A stretch of DNA of 64,000 nt from NCBI GenBank assembly GCA_937925715.1, contig CALAMG010000017.1, forward strand, positions 186,001 to 250,000, in the 5' to 3' direction. The notes under the pieces are model-generated. The model was not told the DNA's origin, searched no databases, and saw only the letters and a list, made by a program, of their open reading frames with translations. Each line of letters starts with the position of its first letter. Position 1 is the stretch's first letter. Positions 42,125 to 50,405 of the stretch are shown in pieces. Origin of the DNA: an uncultured Collinsella sp. (GTDB lineage Bacteria; Actinomycetota; Coriobacteriia; Coriobacteriales; Coriobacteriaceae). The translations under genes and the position numbers were made by a program.

Positions 42125-42712
42125 TTGAGCCTTAAGGTTTATCGCGGGCGTACGCTTGCCCGCAGTCAGGCGCTGCAGCTGCTGTTCCAGGCCGAGGCCA
42201 CGGACAGCCCGCTTGAGCGCGTCCTCGAGGGTGATTTCCTGATCTCGAAGGGTCCCCTCGACCCCTATGCGCTGGAGCTGTGCCGCGGTGCCTACGAGCA
42301 TATCGACCGCATCGACTGCGCTCTGCGCTCCGTTGCCAAGAACTGGGATCTTATGCGCATGCCCGGCGCCGACCGCAATCTGCTGCGTATCGCCGTTTAC
42401 GAGATGCGTTTCCTCACCGACGAGGAGGTCTCGGACGCCATCGTGATCAATGAGGCCGTTGAGCTTGCCAAGGCTTATGGTACCGACCAGTCCGCATCGT
42501 TTGTCAACGGCGTGCTGGGCAAGATCGCTCGCAGCGAGGAACTGCCGGGCGAGGACCTGTACCAAGAGCTGCTGGCCGAGGATCGCGCTCGCGAGGAGGC
42601 ACAGGCTGCCGAGGCAGCCGCCAAGGTCGCTGCTGCTCAGGCTGCTGCCGGTGTACTTGCCGAGGACGCGGACGCTGCTGGGGCCGTCGAGGCCGACTCC
42701 GTCGAGGAGTAG
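42125..42712 (+). CDS. nusB: Transcription antitermination factor NusB
   Basis: NusB binds boxA RNA with S10 for rRNA antitermination. The all-helical domain starts RGRTLARSQALQLLFQ and contains ILRIAVYEM-like LLRIAVYEMRFL, AIVINEAVELAKAYG and the terminal FVNGVLGKI. The protein is 195 residues because of a roughly 45-residue alanine/glutamate-rich tail absent from most NusB. The start is TTG seven bases after AAGGAG, chosen because no ATG occurs before the conserved domain. xseB follows two bases after its stop. Confidence 0.93.
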   Translation: MSLKVYRGRTLARSQALQLLFQAEATDSPLERVLEGDFLISKGPLDPYALELCRGAYEHIDRIDCALRSVAKNWDLMRMPGADRNLLRIAVYEMRFLTDEEVSDAIVINEAVELAKAYGTDQSASFVNGVLGKIARSEELPGEDLYQELLAEDRAREEAQAAEAAAKVAAAQAAAGVLAEDADAAGAVEADSVEE

Positions 42713-42714
42713 CC

Positions 42715-42954
42715 ATGCCAGAGGGTTCCGTCCGCAACTTCGATGAGATCTCGGATCGCCTGGACCAGATCATCGCTACCGTTCGCTCCAAGGATACGTC
42801 CTTGGAGCGTTCGCTCGATCTGTTTGACGAGGCGATTGAGCTGGGCTCCCGCGCGGTCGATATGGTCGACAAGTTTGAGCTGACGCCGCGTGAGGCCGAT
42901 AAGCTCGAACAGGAATACGATGAGGATGCGGCAAACGAATCCCAGGATAGCTAG
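42715..42954 (+). CDS. xseB: Exodeoxyribonuclease VII small subunit
   Basis: XseB is the small regulatory subunit of the single-strand nuclease ExoVII. This 79-residue protein has the coiled two-helix pattern of the family, with FDEISDRLDQIIATVRSKDTSLERS and LDLFDEAIELG. It lies between nusB and tlyA; its catalytic partner XseA is not encoded in this window. Nothing resembling xseA is present in the short gaps either side. Confidence 0.9.
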   Translation: MPEGSVRNFDEISDRLDQIIATVRSKDTSLERSLDLFDEAIELGSRAVDMVDKFELTPREADKLEQEYDEDAANESQDS

Positions 42955-42989
42955 GCCGCATCTCCGGATACGAATGGTTGATGGCATTC

Positions 42990-43793
42990 ATGAAACGCGT
43001 GCGTCTTGATGACGAACTGATTTCACAGGGCATCTGCGCCGATCGCGCGGATGCCCTTCGCACTCTTATGGCCGGCTTGGTCTCGAGTGGCGGCGAGCGC
43101 TTGACTTCGCCGGGTCTTAAGGTGATGCCGGGGCTGCCGCTGCACGTGAAGGGGCGTATTCCCTATGTTGGCCGCGGCGGTCTTAAGCTCGAAGGCGCGC
43201 TTGATGCGTTTGGCATCAATCCGACGGGCCTTGCCTGTTTGGATGTGGGCTGCTCTACCGGCGGTTTTACCGATTGCCTGCTCAAGCGCGGAGCTGCGAC
43301 TGTTGTCTCTGTGGACGTGGGTCGCGCCCAGTTCGATTGGTCGTTGCGTCAGGACGATCGCGTGACGCTGCATGAGCGCACAAACGTGACGCAGCTGCCT
43401 GAGCTTGGCTATGCCGGCGCCATCGACCTGGCTGTGTGTGATGTCTCGTTTACCAGCATCGCGAACATTATCGATGCGGTACTGGCGTGCCTGGCGCCTA
43501 CGGGTGCATTCTGCACGCTCGTAAAGCCGCAGTTTGAAGCTCCGGCGGCGCTGGTGGGCGAGGGCGGCATTGTGACCGATCCCGCCGTGCGCCGCGATAC
43601 GCTCGTGGCGGCGGTTGAGCTCTTTGCTGCCAAGGGCCTGTTTCCGGTCGATGTGTGCGTGTCGCCCATTCATGGTGCCAAGGGCAACGTTGAGTTTTTC
43701 CTGTACGGCACGAGATTTGAATCTGGCGACCGCTCGCAAGACGTGCTGCAATCCCAGGTATCGGTTTTGAGCGAGAAAGCTGCAACGCTATGA
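42990..43793 (+). CDS. tlyA: TlyA-family rRNA 2'-O-methyltransferase
   Basis: This SAM-dependent methyltransferase has an N-terminal S4 RNA-binding domain (MKRVRLDDELISQGI to about residue 60) and an FtsJ-like catalytic domain with motif I CLDVGCSTGGFTDCLL. In mycobacteria TlyA 2'-O-methylates 16S C1409 and 23S C1920. The 267-residue length is typical. In-frame TTG and ATG codons at 42978 and 42981 are alternatives; none has a clear ribosome binding site, and 42990 gives the standard N-terminus. nadK overlaps its end by four bases. Confidence 0.91.
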   Translation: MKRVRLDDELISQGICADRADALRTLMAGLVSSGGERLTSPGLKVMPGLPLHVKGRIPYVGRGGLKLEGALDAFGINPTGLACLDVGCSTGGFTDCLLKRGAATVVSVDVGRAQFDWSLRQDDRVTLHERTNVTQLPELGYAGAIDLAVCDVSFTSIANIIDAVLACLAPTGAFCTLVKPQFEAPAALVGEGGIVTDPAVRRDTLVAAVELFAAKGLFPVDVCVSPIHGAKGNVEFFLYGTRFESGDRSQDVLQSQVSVLSEKAATL

Positions 43794-44650
43794 AGGTCTT
43801 TCTGGTTCCCAATTACTACAAGCAAGAGGCGGTCGAGAGCGGCCTGATGCTCGAGCTTTGGCTGACGCGCCAGGGCTATGAGGTCGCATGGGCTGCCGAC
43901 CAGCGATCGAAGATTCAGAGCACGCCTGATATTGACGGCTCCGATCTGGTCATTACGCTCGGCGGTGACGGTACGTTGCTGCGCGCTGCCCGCATCCTCA
44001 ACCATCGCGAGATTCCTATCCTCGGTCTTTCCTATGGTCACCTGGGCTTTTTGACGGCCGCGAGTCCCGAGGAGCGCGACATTTTGCAGGTTGTGAGCGA
44101 CGCCCTGTCCGGCGAGCTGCATGTGAGCCGTCGCGCTACCATCGCCGCGGATATCGTGTCCGTGCGTGACGATGGCACGAAGGATGTCGTGCGCACGTTC
44201 GCCCTCAACGACATGGCGCTCACGCGCGGCCCCCTGTCCGATATGGTCGAGTTTGACATCACGGTGTCCGGCCACCATATCGATCGCCTGCGTGGCGACG
44301 GCGTGGTCGTGTCCACGGCGACTGGTTCTACGGGTTACGCGCTCAGTGCCGGTGGCCCCATCGTGAGCCCCGACTATACGGGCATGGTCTGCGTACCCAT
44401 TGCGCCGCACACCATTCAGGCCCGTGCCTTCTTGACTTCGCCGAGTGATGTCGTCGAAATCTTTATGTCTGATGATCGTCCGAGCGTTCCGGCGATTGCT
44501 ATCGATGGACAGTTTATTACCTGCGATGGCACCGTTGAGAGCGTGGCGGTGCGCCGCGGGCCCGGAGATGTGTTGCTGCTGGATTACGGCCCCGAGAGCT
44601 TCTATAACTCGGTGAGCCGCGTATTCTACGGAGTCCGTCATGATCGATGA
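43790..44650 (+). CDS. nadK: NAD kinase
   Basis: NAD kinase phosphorylates NAD to NADP. The 286-residue protein has the GGDGT motif (VITLGGDGTLLRAARIL), the NE/D region LNDMALTRG, the glycine-rich TATGSTGYALSAGGPIV segment and the ISPHT-like IAPHTIQARAF. It overlaps tlyA at ATGA and recN by 11 bases. The gene order tlyA-nadK-recN is conserved across many actinobacteria and Firmicutes. Confidence 0.95.
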   Translation: MKVFLVPNYYKQEAVESGLMLELWLTRQGYEVAWAADQRSKIQSTPDIDGSDLVITLGGDGTLLRAARILNHREIPILGLSYGHLGFLTAASPEERDILQVVSDALSGELHVSRRATIAADIVSVRDDGTKDVVRTFALNDMALTRGPLSDMVEFDITVSGHHIDRLRGDGVVVSTATGSTGYALSAGGPIVSPDYTGMVCVPIAPHTIQARAFLTSPSDVVEIFMSDDRPSVPAIAIDGQFITCDGTVESVAVRRGPGDVLLLDYGPESFYNSVSRVFYGVRHDR

Positions 44651-46268
44651 GCTGCAGGTTTCTAACATTGCGCTCATTCGCGAGGCGACGCTGCTGCCGA
44701 GTGCCGGCCTGACTGTCCTGACCGGCGAGACCGGTGCCGGCAAGACCGCGCTGCTCTCGGCCCTCAAGCTTATTTTGGGTGAGCGCGCGGATTCGTCTAT
44801 GGTGCGCGAGGGCGAGGCGCTGGCGAGCGTCGAGGCGCGCCTGTTTGACGGCCCGCACGACACGGAGGGCTTCATCGTGCAGCGCAGTCTTTCTGCCGAG
44901 GGCCGCAGCCGCGTGAAGATTGACGGCCGCATCGCCAGTGTGCGCGAGCTTTCGGAGCGCGTTGGCGTGATGATGGATCTGTGCGGCCAACACGAGCACC
45001 AGCGCTTGCTCGATCCGGCGCATCATGTTGCGATGGTCGATGCCTGGGCAGGGCGCCCTGCACTCGAGGCGCTCGAGCACTACCGCGCCTGCTTTAAGGC
45101 TTCGCGTGCTGCCGCTAAGGAGGTTCGACGTGTCGAAGAGACCTCGCGTGCGCAGGGGAGCCGCGTCGAGGAAGCGCGCTTTGCGCTCGAGCGCATCGGC
45201 GAGGTCGACCCCAAACCGGGCGAGTATGAGGAACTCGAGGAACTGCTGCCGCGCTCCGAACATGCCGAGGTACTGGTTGCCACAGCTAATGATGCCCATG
45301 CATCGCTTGCCTCTGAAGGGGGAGCGCTCGATGCCGTGAACAGCGCCGTGGCAGAACTTTCCCGTATGGCTTCCGTCGATCGCAAACTTGGCGACATTGC
45401 CGATTTGCTTTCGGATGCCTGTATCTCCCTTGAGGATTGCGCGAACGAACTTCGTGCCTATCGCGATGGCGTCGCCTTCGATCCGCGCGAGCTCGCTCGC
45501 ATGCGTGAGCGGTATTCCGACCTCAAGGGCCTGCTGCGTCAGTGGGGTCCTACCATGGACGATGTTTTTGCCATGCGCGATCGCTCGCAAGAGCTGCTGT
45601 CCCTGGTCGATGATGGCGATGAACAGATCAGAAAGGCGCGTGAGGCACTCGGGAGCGCCGAGCACGAGTTGTTTGCCGCTGCCAAGGCACTTAAGCGCGC
45701 TCGCAATATGGCGGCCCCGCGCTTCTGCCACGAGGTTTGCCGCCAGATGGCTCGCCTGGAGATGGGCGGCGCCGAGCTCGTCTGGGAGTCGCGTGATCTT
45801 CCCCGTGCTGAGTGGACGCCCGTTGGTCCTTCGAGCTACGAGCTGCTATACCGCAGCGGTGCCGGTTTGACTCCACGTCCCCTGCGCCGCATTGCGTCGG
45901 GCGGCGAGCTCAGCCGCGTCATGTTGGCAAGTAAGGTTGTCCTCGGTAACGCGGACGGTGTCGATACGCTGGTGTTTGACGAGGTCGATGCCGGTGTCGG
46001 CGGCTCTACGGCTCGTGCTCTTGCTGGTGTGCTGGCCGATCTTGCCGCTACTCATCAGGTCATCGTCGTAACGCACCTTGCGCAGGTTGCGGTCATGGCC
46101 GACAAACATTATGTTGTCAGTAAGGAACCGGGCAATGTTCCCCAGACGCATTTGGACGAGGTAACCGGCGAAGCGCGTACCGCCGAGATCGCCCGCATGT
46201 TGAGCGGCGATCAATCGGAGGCGAGCTTGGCGCATGCCAAGCAGATGCTTGAAGAAGCTCGAGGTTAG
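44640..46268 (+). CDS. recN: DNA repair protein RecN
   Basis: RecN is an SMC-like ATPase acting on double-strand breaks. The 542-residue protein has MIDELQVSNIALI at its start, Walker A TGETGAGKTALL near residue 30, the DLCGQHEHQRLLDPAHH segment, a central coiled coil, and the C-terminal signature RIASGGELSRVMLASK with Walker B TLVFDEVDAGVGG. Translation is coupled to nadK. A bidirectional terminator follows. Confidence 0.95.
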   Translation: MIDELQVSNIALIREATLLPSAGLTVLTGETGAGKTALLSALKLILGERADSSMVREGEALASVEARLFDGPHDTEGFIVQRSLSAEGRSRVKIDGRIASVRELSERVGVMMDLCGQHEHQRLLDPAHHVAMVDAWAGRPALEALEHYRACFKASRAAAKEVRRVEETSRAQGSRVEEARFALERIGEVDPKPGEYEELEELLPRSEHAEVLVATANDAHASLASEGGALDAVNSAVAELSRMASVDRKLGDIADLLSDACISLEDCANELRAYRDGVAFDPRELARMRERYSDLKGLLRQWGPTMDDVFAMRDRSQELLSLVDDGDEQIRKAREALGSAEHELFAAAKALKRARNMAAPRFCHEVCRQMARLEMGGAELVWESRDLPRAEWTPVGPSSYELLYRSGAGLTPRPLRRIASGGELSRVMLASKVVLGNADGVDTLVFDEVDAGVGGSTARALAGVLADLAATHQVIVVTHLAQVAVMADKHYVVSKEPGNVPQTHLDEVTGEARTAEIARMLSGDQSEASLAHAKQMLEEARG

Positions 46269-46286
46269 GTCGTATCAGCGGTGTTG

Positions 46287-46319
46287 GTGGGACAAAATAG
46301 ACTGAATTTTTTGTCCCAC
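46287..46319. terminator. Bidirectional terminator between recN and the RpiR-type gene
   Basis: GTGGGACAAAA and TTTTGTCCCAC form a perfect 11-base stem with an 11-base loop. A-rich and T-rich flanks on both sides suit two convergent transcripts. Confidence 0.7.
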
Positions 46320-46327
46320 TTCGCGTT

Positions 46328-47185
46328 TTACTCCACGACCTTATCCGGTTGGATGAGTTCCTCATAGTAGCTGATGTGCTCTCGGGCGTCCTCGATTTCG
46401 GGCAGCAGGAAGTTGTAGACGACCTCTATGATCATCGTGGCGCTCATCTTGGAGAATGCGAAGTCACCCGTTGTCAGCAGCGCTTCGTGATTGACGGTAT
46501 TAAAGGTGTAGTCGGCGAGGCGTGCAAGTGGAGACTTGCTATCGCTGCTGATGACGACTACGGTTGCGCCGCAGTTGCGAGCCGCTTTTGCCATGCGATT
46601 CAGTCGGCGCGATTTGCCAGAGTTTGAGATTAGCACGATGACGTCACCCGGGCGTAACGTGAGCGCAAAGCCGATTGATGTCTCGCTAATGGTGCTCGCC
46701 ATGCAGCGCAGGCCCAGCTGCGAAAACTTAAACGTCGCATCGAGCGCGACCGCGTTCGTATTGCCCACGGCGGCGAACTCAATAACGCCGGCATTCTTAA
46801 GCGCGTGTACAACTGCGGCCAACGTGTCGTGATCTATGCCGTCGATGGTCGCATTAAGCTCACTCACCTTGGCGGCGAGGATATTTTTTAGGCTCTGCTC
46901 CATATTATCGAGCGAGACCTCGTCGGTCAGGCCCTCGTTGCGCTGGCTTTCCAAATCCCTCGCCAACGAAAACTGAAAGCTGCGGAAGCTGCCAAACCCA
47001 AGCTTGCGGCAGAAACGCGAAACGGTCGCCTCGGACGTGGCAGCGGCGCGTGAGAGCTGAGCCGCCGTGAGGCGTGGAGCCTCGGACTGGTGCTCCAATA
47101 TATAGTCGACAATGCGCTGCTCGGATTCGCTGTATCCCTGATGGGTGCTAATGAGGGAAAGTGCGCTCTTGCTACTATCGGTCAT
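46328..47185 (-). CDS. MurR/RpiR family transcriptional regulator
   Basis: This 285-residue regulator has an N-terminal RpiR helix-turn-helix (LTAAQLSRAAATSEATVSRFCRKLGF, about residues 40-65) and a C-terminal sugar-isomerase (SIS) domain binding phosphosugars, with VGNTNAVALDATFKF and the VLISNSGKSRRLNRMAK motif. The ATG at 47185 follows AGGAG by six bases. It is divergent from the fructose PTS permease gene, so it probably senses a sugar phosphate and controls that locus. The TGAAAG/CTTTCA palindrome in the shared region is a candidate site. Confidence 0.9.
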   Translation of the reverse strand: MTDSSKSALSLISTHQGYSESEQRIVDYILEHQSEAPRLTAAQLSRAAATSEATVSRFCRKLGFGSFRSFQFSLARDLESQRNEGLTDEVSLDNMEQSLKNILAAKVSELNATIDGIDHDTLAAVVHALKNAGVIEFAAVGNTNAVALDATFKFSQLGLRCMASTISETSIGFALTLRPGDVIVLISNSGKSRRLNRMAKAARNCGATVVVISSDSKSPLARLADYTFNTVNHEALLTTGDFAFSKMSATMIIEVVYNFLLPEIEDAREHISYYEELIQPDKVVE

Positions 47186-47291
47186 GGATGGCTCCTGGTT
47201 GGCATGAAAATCTAGCTTGATTTGCAATGCCATAGTATACGGGAATTTTCAATACAAGATACACCTTGCCGTTTCAAGTGTTGATGGTAAA

Positions 47292-47329
47292 CTTTCACTT
47301 ACCGTTTACGGTTATGAAAGAACCTTTCA
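47292..47329. promoter_or_regulatory. Candidate RpiR operator: three CTTTCA/TGAAAG half-sites
   Basis: TGAAAGAACCTTTCA at 47315-47329 has perfect six-base arms around AAC. A third half-site, CTTTCA at 47292-47297, lies 17 bases upstream. The cluster is in the divergent region between the RpiR-type gene and the PTS gene. A further CTTTCA lies at 47378-47383. Assignment to this regulator is inference from position and symmetry. Confidence 0.5.
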
Positions 47330-47456
47330 CCGGAGATTTGCACCTTAGCTCTTCTCACGCGGACGGTAGGTTGGTATCTTTCAGTTGTGGAAAAACGCGC
47401 ATCGAAGCGCGTGTAGGGGAGCGCCCGAGGGCGCTGTACTCAAGAAGGAGGGACAC

Positions 47457-49460
47457 ATGGCTAAGTTTGACATCATCGCCGCGACCGGTTGCCCGACCGG
47501 CATTGCGCACACCTTCATGGCGAAGGAGGCGCTGGAGAAGGCAGCTGCCGAGCGCGGTCTGACCATTAAGGTCGAGACTCATGGCCAGGTCGGTGTCGAG
47601 AACGAGCTCACCAAGAGCGAGATCGCCGGTGCCAAGGCCGTCGTCGTCGCAGCCGATAAGGATGTCCAGGCTGAGCGTTTCGCCGGTAAGCCCATGGTTT
47701 CCGTTGGTGTTTCCAAGGCCCTGTCTGTCGAGGCTGCTGGTAAGCTGATCGACCGCGCGCTCGCCGCCAAGGGCGACGACACGGTTGCCGCTGCCGCCGA
47801 TGTCGAGGACGAGGTCGAGGAGAAGGAGTCCATCGGCCACGTCATCTACAAGCACCTCATGAACGGCGTCAGCCACATGCTGGTCTTCGTCGTTGCCGGT
47901 GGTGTTCTGACCGCCATTTCGTTCCTGTGGGGCATCACGTCCTTTGATTCGACGGCTGCCGACTACAACAGCTTTGCTGCGATGCTCAAGATCATCGGCG
48001 GCATCGCCATGAACCTTATGGTTCCGGTGCTTTCCGCCTACATCGCCGAATCCATCGGCAAGCGCCCGGCGCTCGTCCCCGGTTTCGTTGCCGGTATGAT
48101 TGCCATCCAGGGCCTGCCTGTTAACGCCGAGACCGGCATGATCGACGCCGGTGGCGCCGGCGTGGGCTTCGGCTTCCTGGGCGGCATCGTCGGCGGCTTC
48201 CTCGCCGGCTATGTCATCCTGCTGCTCGAGAAGGTTTTCTCTAAAATTCCCGCGAGCCTTAATGGCCTGAAGGCAATCTTCCTGTATCCGCTGTGCTCTA
48301 CCGCCATCGTCGGCCTGGTCATGCTCGGTATTTCCGGCCCCATGGCTGCCATTAACCAGGGTATGATGGATTTCCTGCAGAGCCTCGGTAACTCCGGTCC
48401 GGTGATCCTTGGCCTGGCCATCGGCTGCATGTGCGCCTTTGATATGGGCGGCCCGGTCAACAAGGCTGCTTACGCTACTGGTACCTTCCTGCTCGGTACC
48501 GCTCTCGAAGCTGGCGTCGGCACCGAGACCTACAACTTCGGCACCAACTTCATGGCTGCCGTCTCCGCCGCTTGCATCGTTCCGCCGCTGATCACCACCT
48601 TCGCCGTCGTTGTCGGCAAGAAGTACTTCAGCCAGGAGGATCATGACGCCGGTATCGTCAACCTCATCCTTGGTTGCACCCACATCACCGAGGGCGCCAT
48701 TCCGTTCATGACCAAGAACATCTGGCCCGTCATGCCCATCATGATGCTCGGTTCTTCCATCGCTTCCATCTTGACCATCTTCTTCAACGTTCACGATCCG
48801 GCGCCTCACGGCGGCTTCCTGGTCCTGCCCGTTGTCGAGAACGGTCCGCTGTGGGTCCTCGCGATCCTCATCGGCGCTGTGGTCGGTGGTATCCTGTTCG
48901 TGGCCTTCAAGAAGTACGACTTCGAGAAGAATCAGAAGGCCGCTCCTGTAGCCAAGTCCGTTGAGGCCCCCAAGGCCGCTGCCGTCGAGGCCCCCAAGGC
49001 CGAGGCTGCCGACTTCGTGAAGGTCGAGAATGTCTTTGTCGCCGAGGACTTCGCTTCTCGTGACGAGGCTCTGAGCTTCGTTTCCAACCAGGCTGTCAAG
49101 GCCGGTATCGCCAGCGACGCCGACGCCGTGATGAACGCCTTCCTGGCCCGCGAGGCCGAGGGCACCACGGGCATGATGGAGGGCTTCGCCATCCCGCATG
49201 CCAAGTCCGACGCCATTACCGAGGCTGCCGTCATCGTCGTCAAGGACGAGTCCGGTGTGACCGGTTGGGACACCATGGACGGCGCTCCCGTCAACGTGGC
49301 CATCGCGCTGCTCATCCCGGGTGCCCAGGCCGGCACCACGCACCTTAAGATCCTGTCCAAGGTCGCCGAGGCGCTCATGGACGAGGACTTCCGTGCCACC
49401 GTCAAGGGTTCCACCGACGCCGCCAAGATCGCCAAGACGATCAACTCCCGCCTGGTCTAA
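47457..49460 (+). CDS. fruA: Fructose-type PTS permease EIIBCA
   Basis: This 667-residue fused PTS permease takes up and phosphorylates fructose. The domain order is EIIB (1-105, phosphorylated Cys12 in ATGCPTGIAHTFMA), EIIC (about 120-490, about ten helices, with FVAGMIAIQGLP and GGIVGGFLAGY), an Ala/Pro/Lys-rich linker (about 500-530) and EIIA with the active histidine in EGFAIPHAKSDAI. AAGGAGGG precedes the ATG at 47457; the longer frame upstream is leader. It works with HPr and EI encoded just downstream and the 1-phosphofructokinases beyond. Confidence 0.94.
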   Translation: MAKFDIIAATGCPTGIAHTFMAKEALEKAAAERGLTIKVETHGQVGVENELTKSEIAGAKAVVVAADKDVQAERFAGKPMVSVGVSKALSVEAAGKLIDRALAAKGDDTVAAAADVEDEVEEKESIGHVIYKHLMNGVSHMLVFVVAGGVLTAISFLWGITSFDSTAADYNSFAAMLKIIGGIAMNLMVPVLSAYIAESIGKRPALVPGFVAGMIAIQGLPVNAETGMIDAGGAGVGFGFLGGIVGGFLAGYVILLLEKVFSKIPASLNGLKAIFLYPLCSTAIVGLVMLGISGPMAAINQGMMDFLQSLGNSGPVILGLAIGCMCAFDMGGPVNKAAYATGTFLLGTALEAGVGTETYNFGTNFMAAVSAACIVPPLITTFAVVVGKKYFSQEDHDAGIVNLILGCTHITEGAIPFMTKNIWPVMPIMMLGSSIASILTIFFNVHDPAPHGGFLVLPVVENGPLWVLAILIGAVVGGILFVAFKKYDFEKNQKAAPVAKSVEAPKAAAVEAPKAEAADFVKVENVFVAEDFASRDEALSFVSNQAVKAGIASDADAVMNAFLAREAEGTTGMMEGFAIPHAKSDAITEAAVIVVKDESGVTGWDTMDGAPVNVAIALLIPGAQAGTTHLKILSKVAEALMDEDFRATVKGSTDAAKIAKTINSRLV

Positions 49461-49496
49461 TCCCGCAACACGCGAATACCATCGCCCCCTGTATAT

Positions 49497-49533
49497 AAGG
49501 CGGAGTCCCTCTCCAGGGCCTCCGCCTTTTTTC
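49497..49533 (+). terminator. Terminator after fruA
   Basis: AAGGCGGAG and CTCCGCCTT form a nine-base stem with a 14-base loop that itself can pair partly (CCCT with AGGG), followed by TTTTTTC. Confidence 0.85.
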
Positions 49534-49545
49534 TATCCCTCCCAT

Positions 49546-49614
49546 AAGTTGCGGTGAAATAGGGACTGTTTAAACGATTCAACCCCAAATTCAGTCCCTA
49601 TTTCACCGCAACTT
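49546..49614. repeat. Perfect 23-base inverted repeat, GTTGCGGTGAAATAG element
   Basis: Arms at 49546-49568 and 49592-49614 are perfect complements over 23 bases, with a 23-base spacer. The outer 17 bases of each arm match the arms of the inverted repeat at 15722-15790. Together with the nested repeat that follows it fills most of the 548-base gap between fruA and ptsH, in which I see no credible gene. Confidence 0.85.
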
Positions 49615-49723
49615 ACAAAAGGGCATAGAGGGGGCTACCTATCGAGTCTTTGTCGCGAACAGATCATCAGCCAGATTTCCGTTTGCACGATATTGCTCTG
49701 GACCGACCGAGTTTCCGCAGCCT

Positions 49724-49867
49724 GCTCGCCCACAGGGGCCCGTGCGCGGCCTGTGAGATTTATCGCGAGTTCCGCACGAGCCGAAGAGCACTTAATGTGC
49801 TCTTCGTGCGAGCAGGACTGTAGAGCAGGAAATCTCACAGGCCGCGCACGGGCCCCTGTGGGCGAGC
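49724..49867. repeat. Nested palindrome: 38-base inverted repeat enclosing a second hairpin
   Basis: Arms at 49724-49761 and 49830-49867 are perfect complements over 38 bases. The enclosed 68 bases contain a second palindrome (49768-49821) built on GTTCCGCACGAGCCGAA and TTCGTGCGAGC, with GAAGAGCAC/GTGCTCTTC at its tip. The symmetric open frames across it, about 81 and 83 codons on opposite strands, are by-products of the repeat. The inner palindrome recurs at 59639-59693. Confidence 0.9.
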
Positions 49868-50008
49868 AAGCGGACGACAAACACATCTGTCCAATAATTC
49901 GTCTGAAACATAATGAAAAACCGTTTGATGTGAGTTAATATAAAGAACGTCGTGAATCTGACTCCTGCCACATGCATGACAGGGGTTAAACACAAAAAGG
50001 AGTCAATT

Positions 50009-50272
50009 ATGGTTTCTGAGAAGGCTACCCTCGTTAATCCTCAGGGTCTGCACATGCGTCCGGCTGGTCTGTTCGCCTCCACCATGGGCAAGTACGCCTG
50101 TGACGTGACGGTCGTCACCCCCGAGAAGGAGGTCAACGGCAAGTCCCCGATGGCCCTCATGGCTGCTGGTATCCCCTGCGGTACCGAGGTCGAGGTCAAG
50201 TGCGACGGCGCCGACGAGGCCGAGGCTCTGGCTGCTGCCATCGAGCTCATCAAGAGCGGTCTTGGCGAGTAG
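50009..50272 (+). CDS. ptsH: PTS phosphocarrier protein HPr
   Basis: HPr passes phosphate from EI to EIIA. The 87-residue protein has the phosphorylated His15 in GLHMRPAG and the regulatory Ser46 in GKSPMALMAAG, the site used by HPr kinase in Gram-positive catabolite control. AAAGGAG lies five bases before the ATG. TAATAT at 49936-49941 is a plausible -10 box. An internal terminator separates it from ptsI, which would make HPr more abundant than EI. Confidence 0.96.
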   Translation: MVSEKATLVNPQGLHMRPAGLFASTMGKYACDVTVVTPEKEVNGKSPMALMAAGIPCGTEVEVKCDGADEAEALAAAIELIKSGLGE

Positions 50273-50317
50273 AACTCAAACGGGTCGCATGTTGAACAAC
50301 TAAGTTCATATTTGGGG

Positions 50318-50354
50318 GCGCAGTGACCTGTTGTAAGGTAACTGCGCTCTTTTG
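50318..50354 (+). terminator. Attenuator-type terminator between ptsH and ptsI
   Basis: GCGCAGTGACCT pairs with AGGTAACTGCGC with one internal mismatch and a six-base loop, followed by TCTTTTG. It lies within the ptsH-ptsI gap and probably reduces read-through into ptsI. Confidence 0.7.
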
Positions 50355-50405
50355 TCATGGATATGGCAAAACGCTTTATCACATGACACGGAGAGAGGAA
50401 TGGGA

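Noticed and set aside
49635..49938. Two opposing open frames of 83 and 81 codons with near-identical internal peptides
   Set aside because: They arise because both strands read the same 38-base inverted repeat; there is no ribosome binding site or family resemblance.
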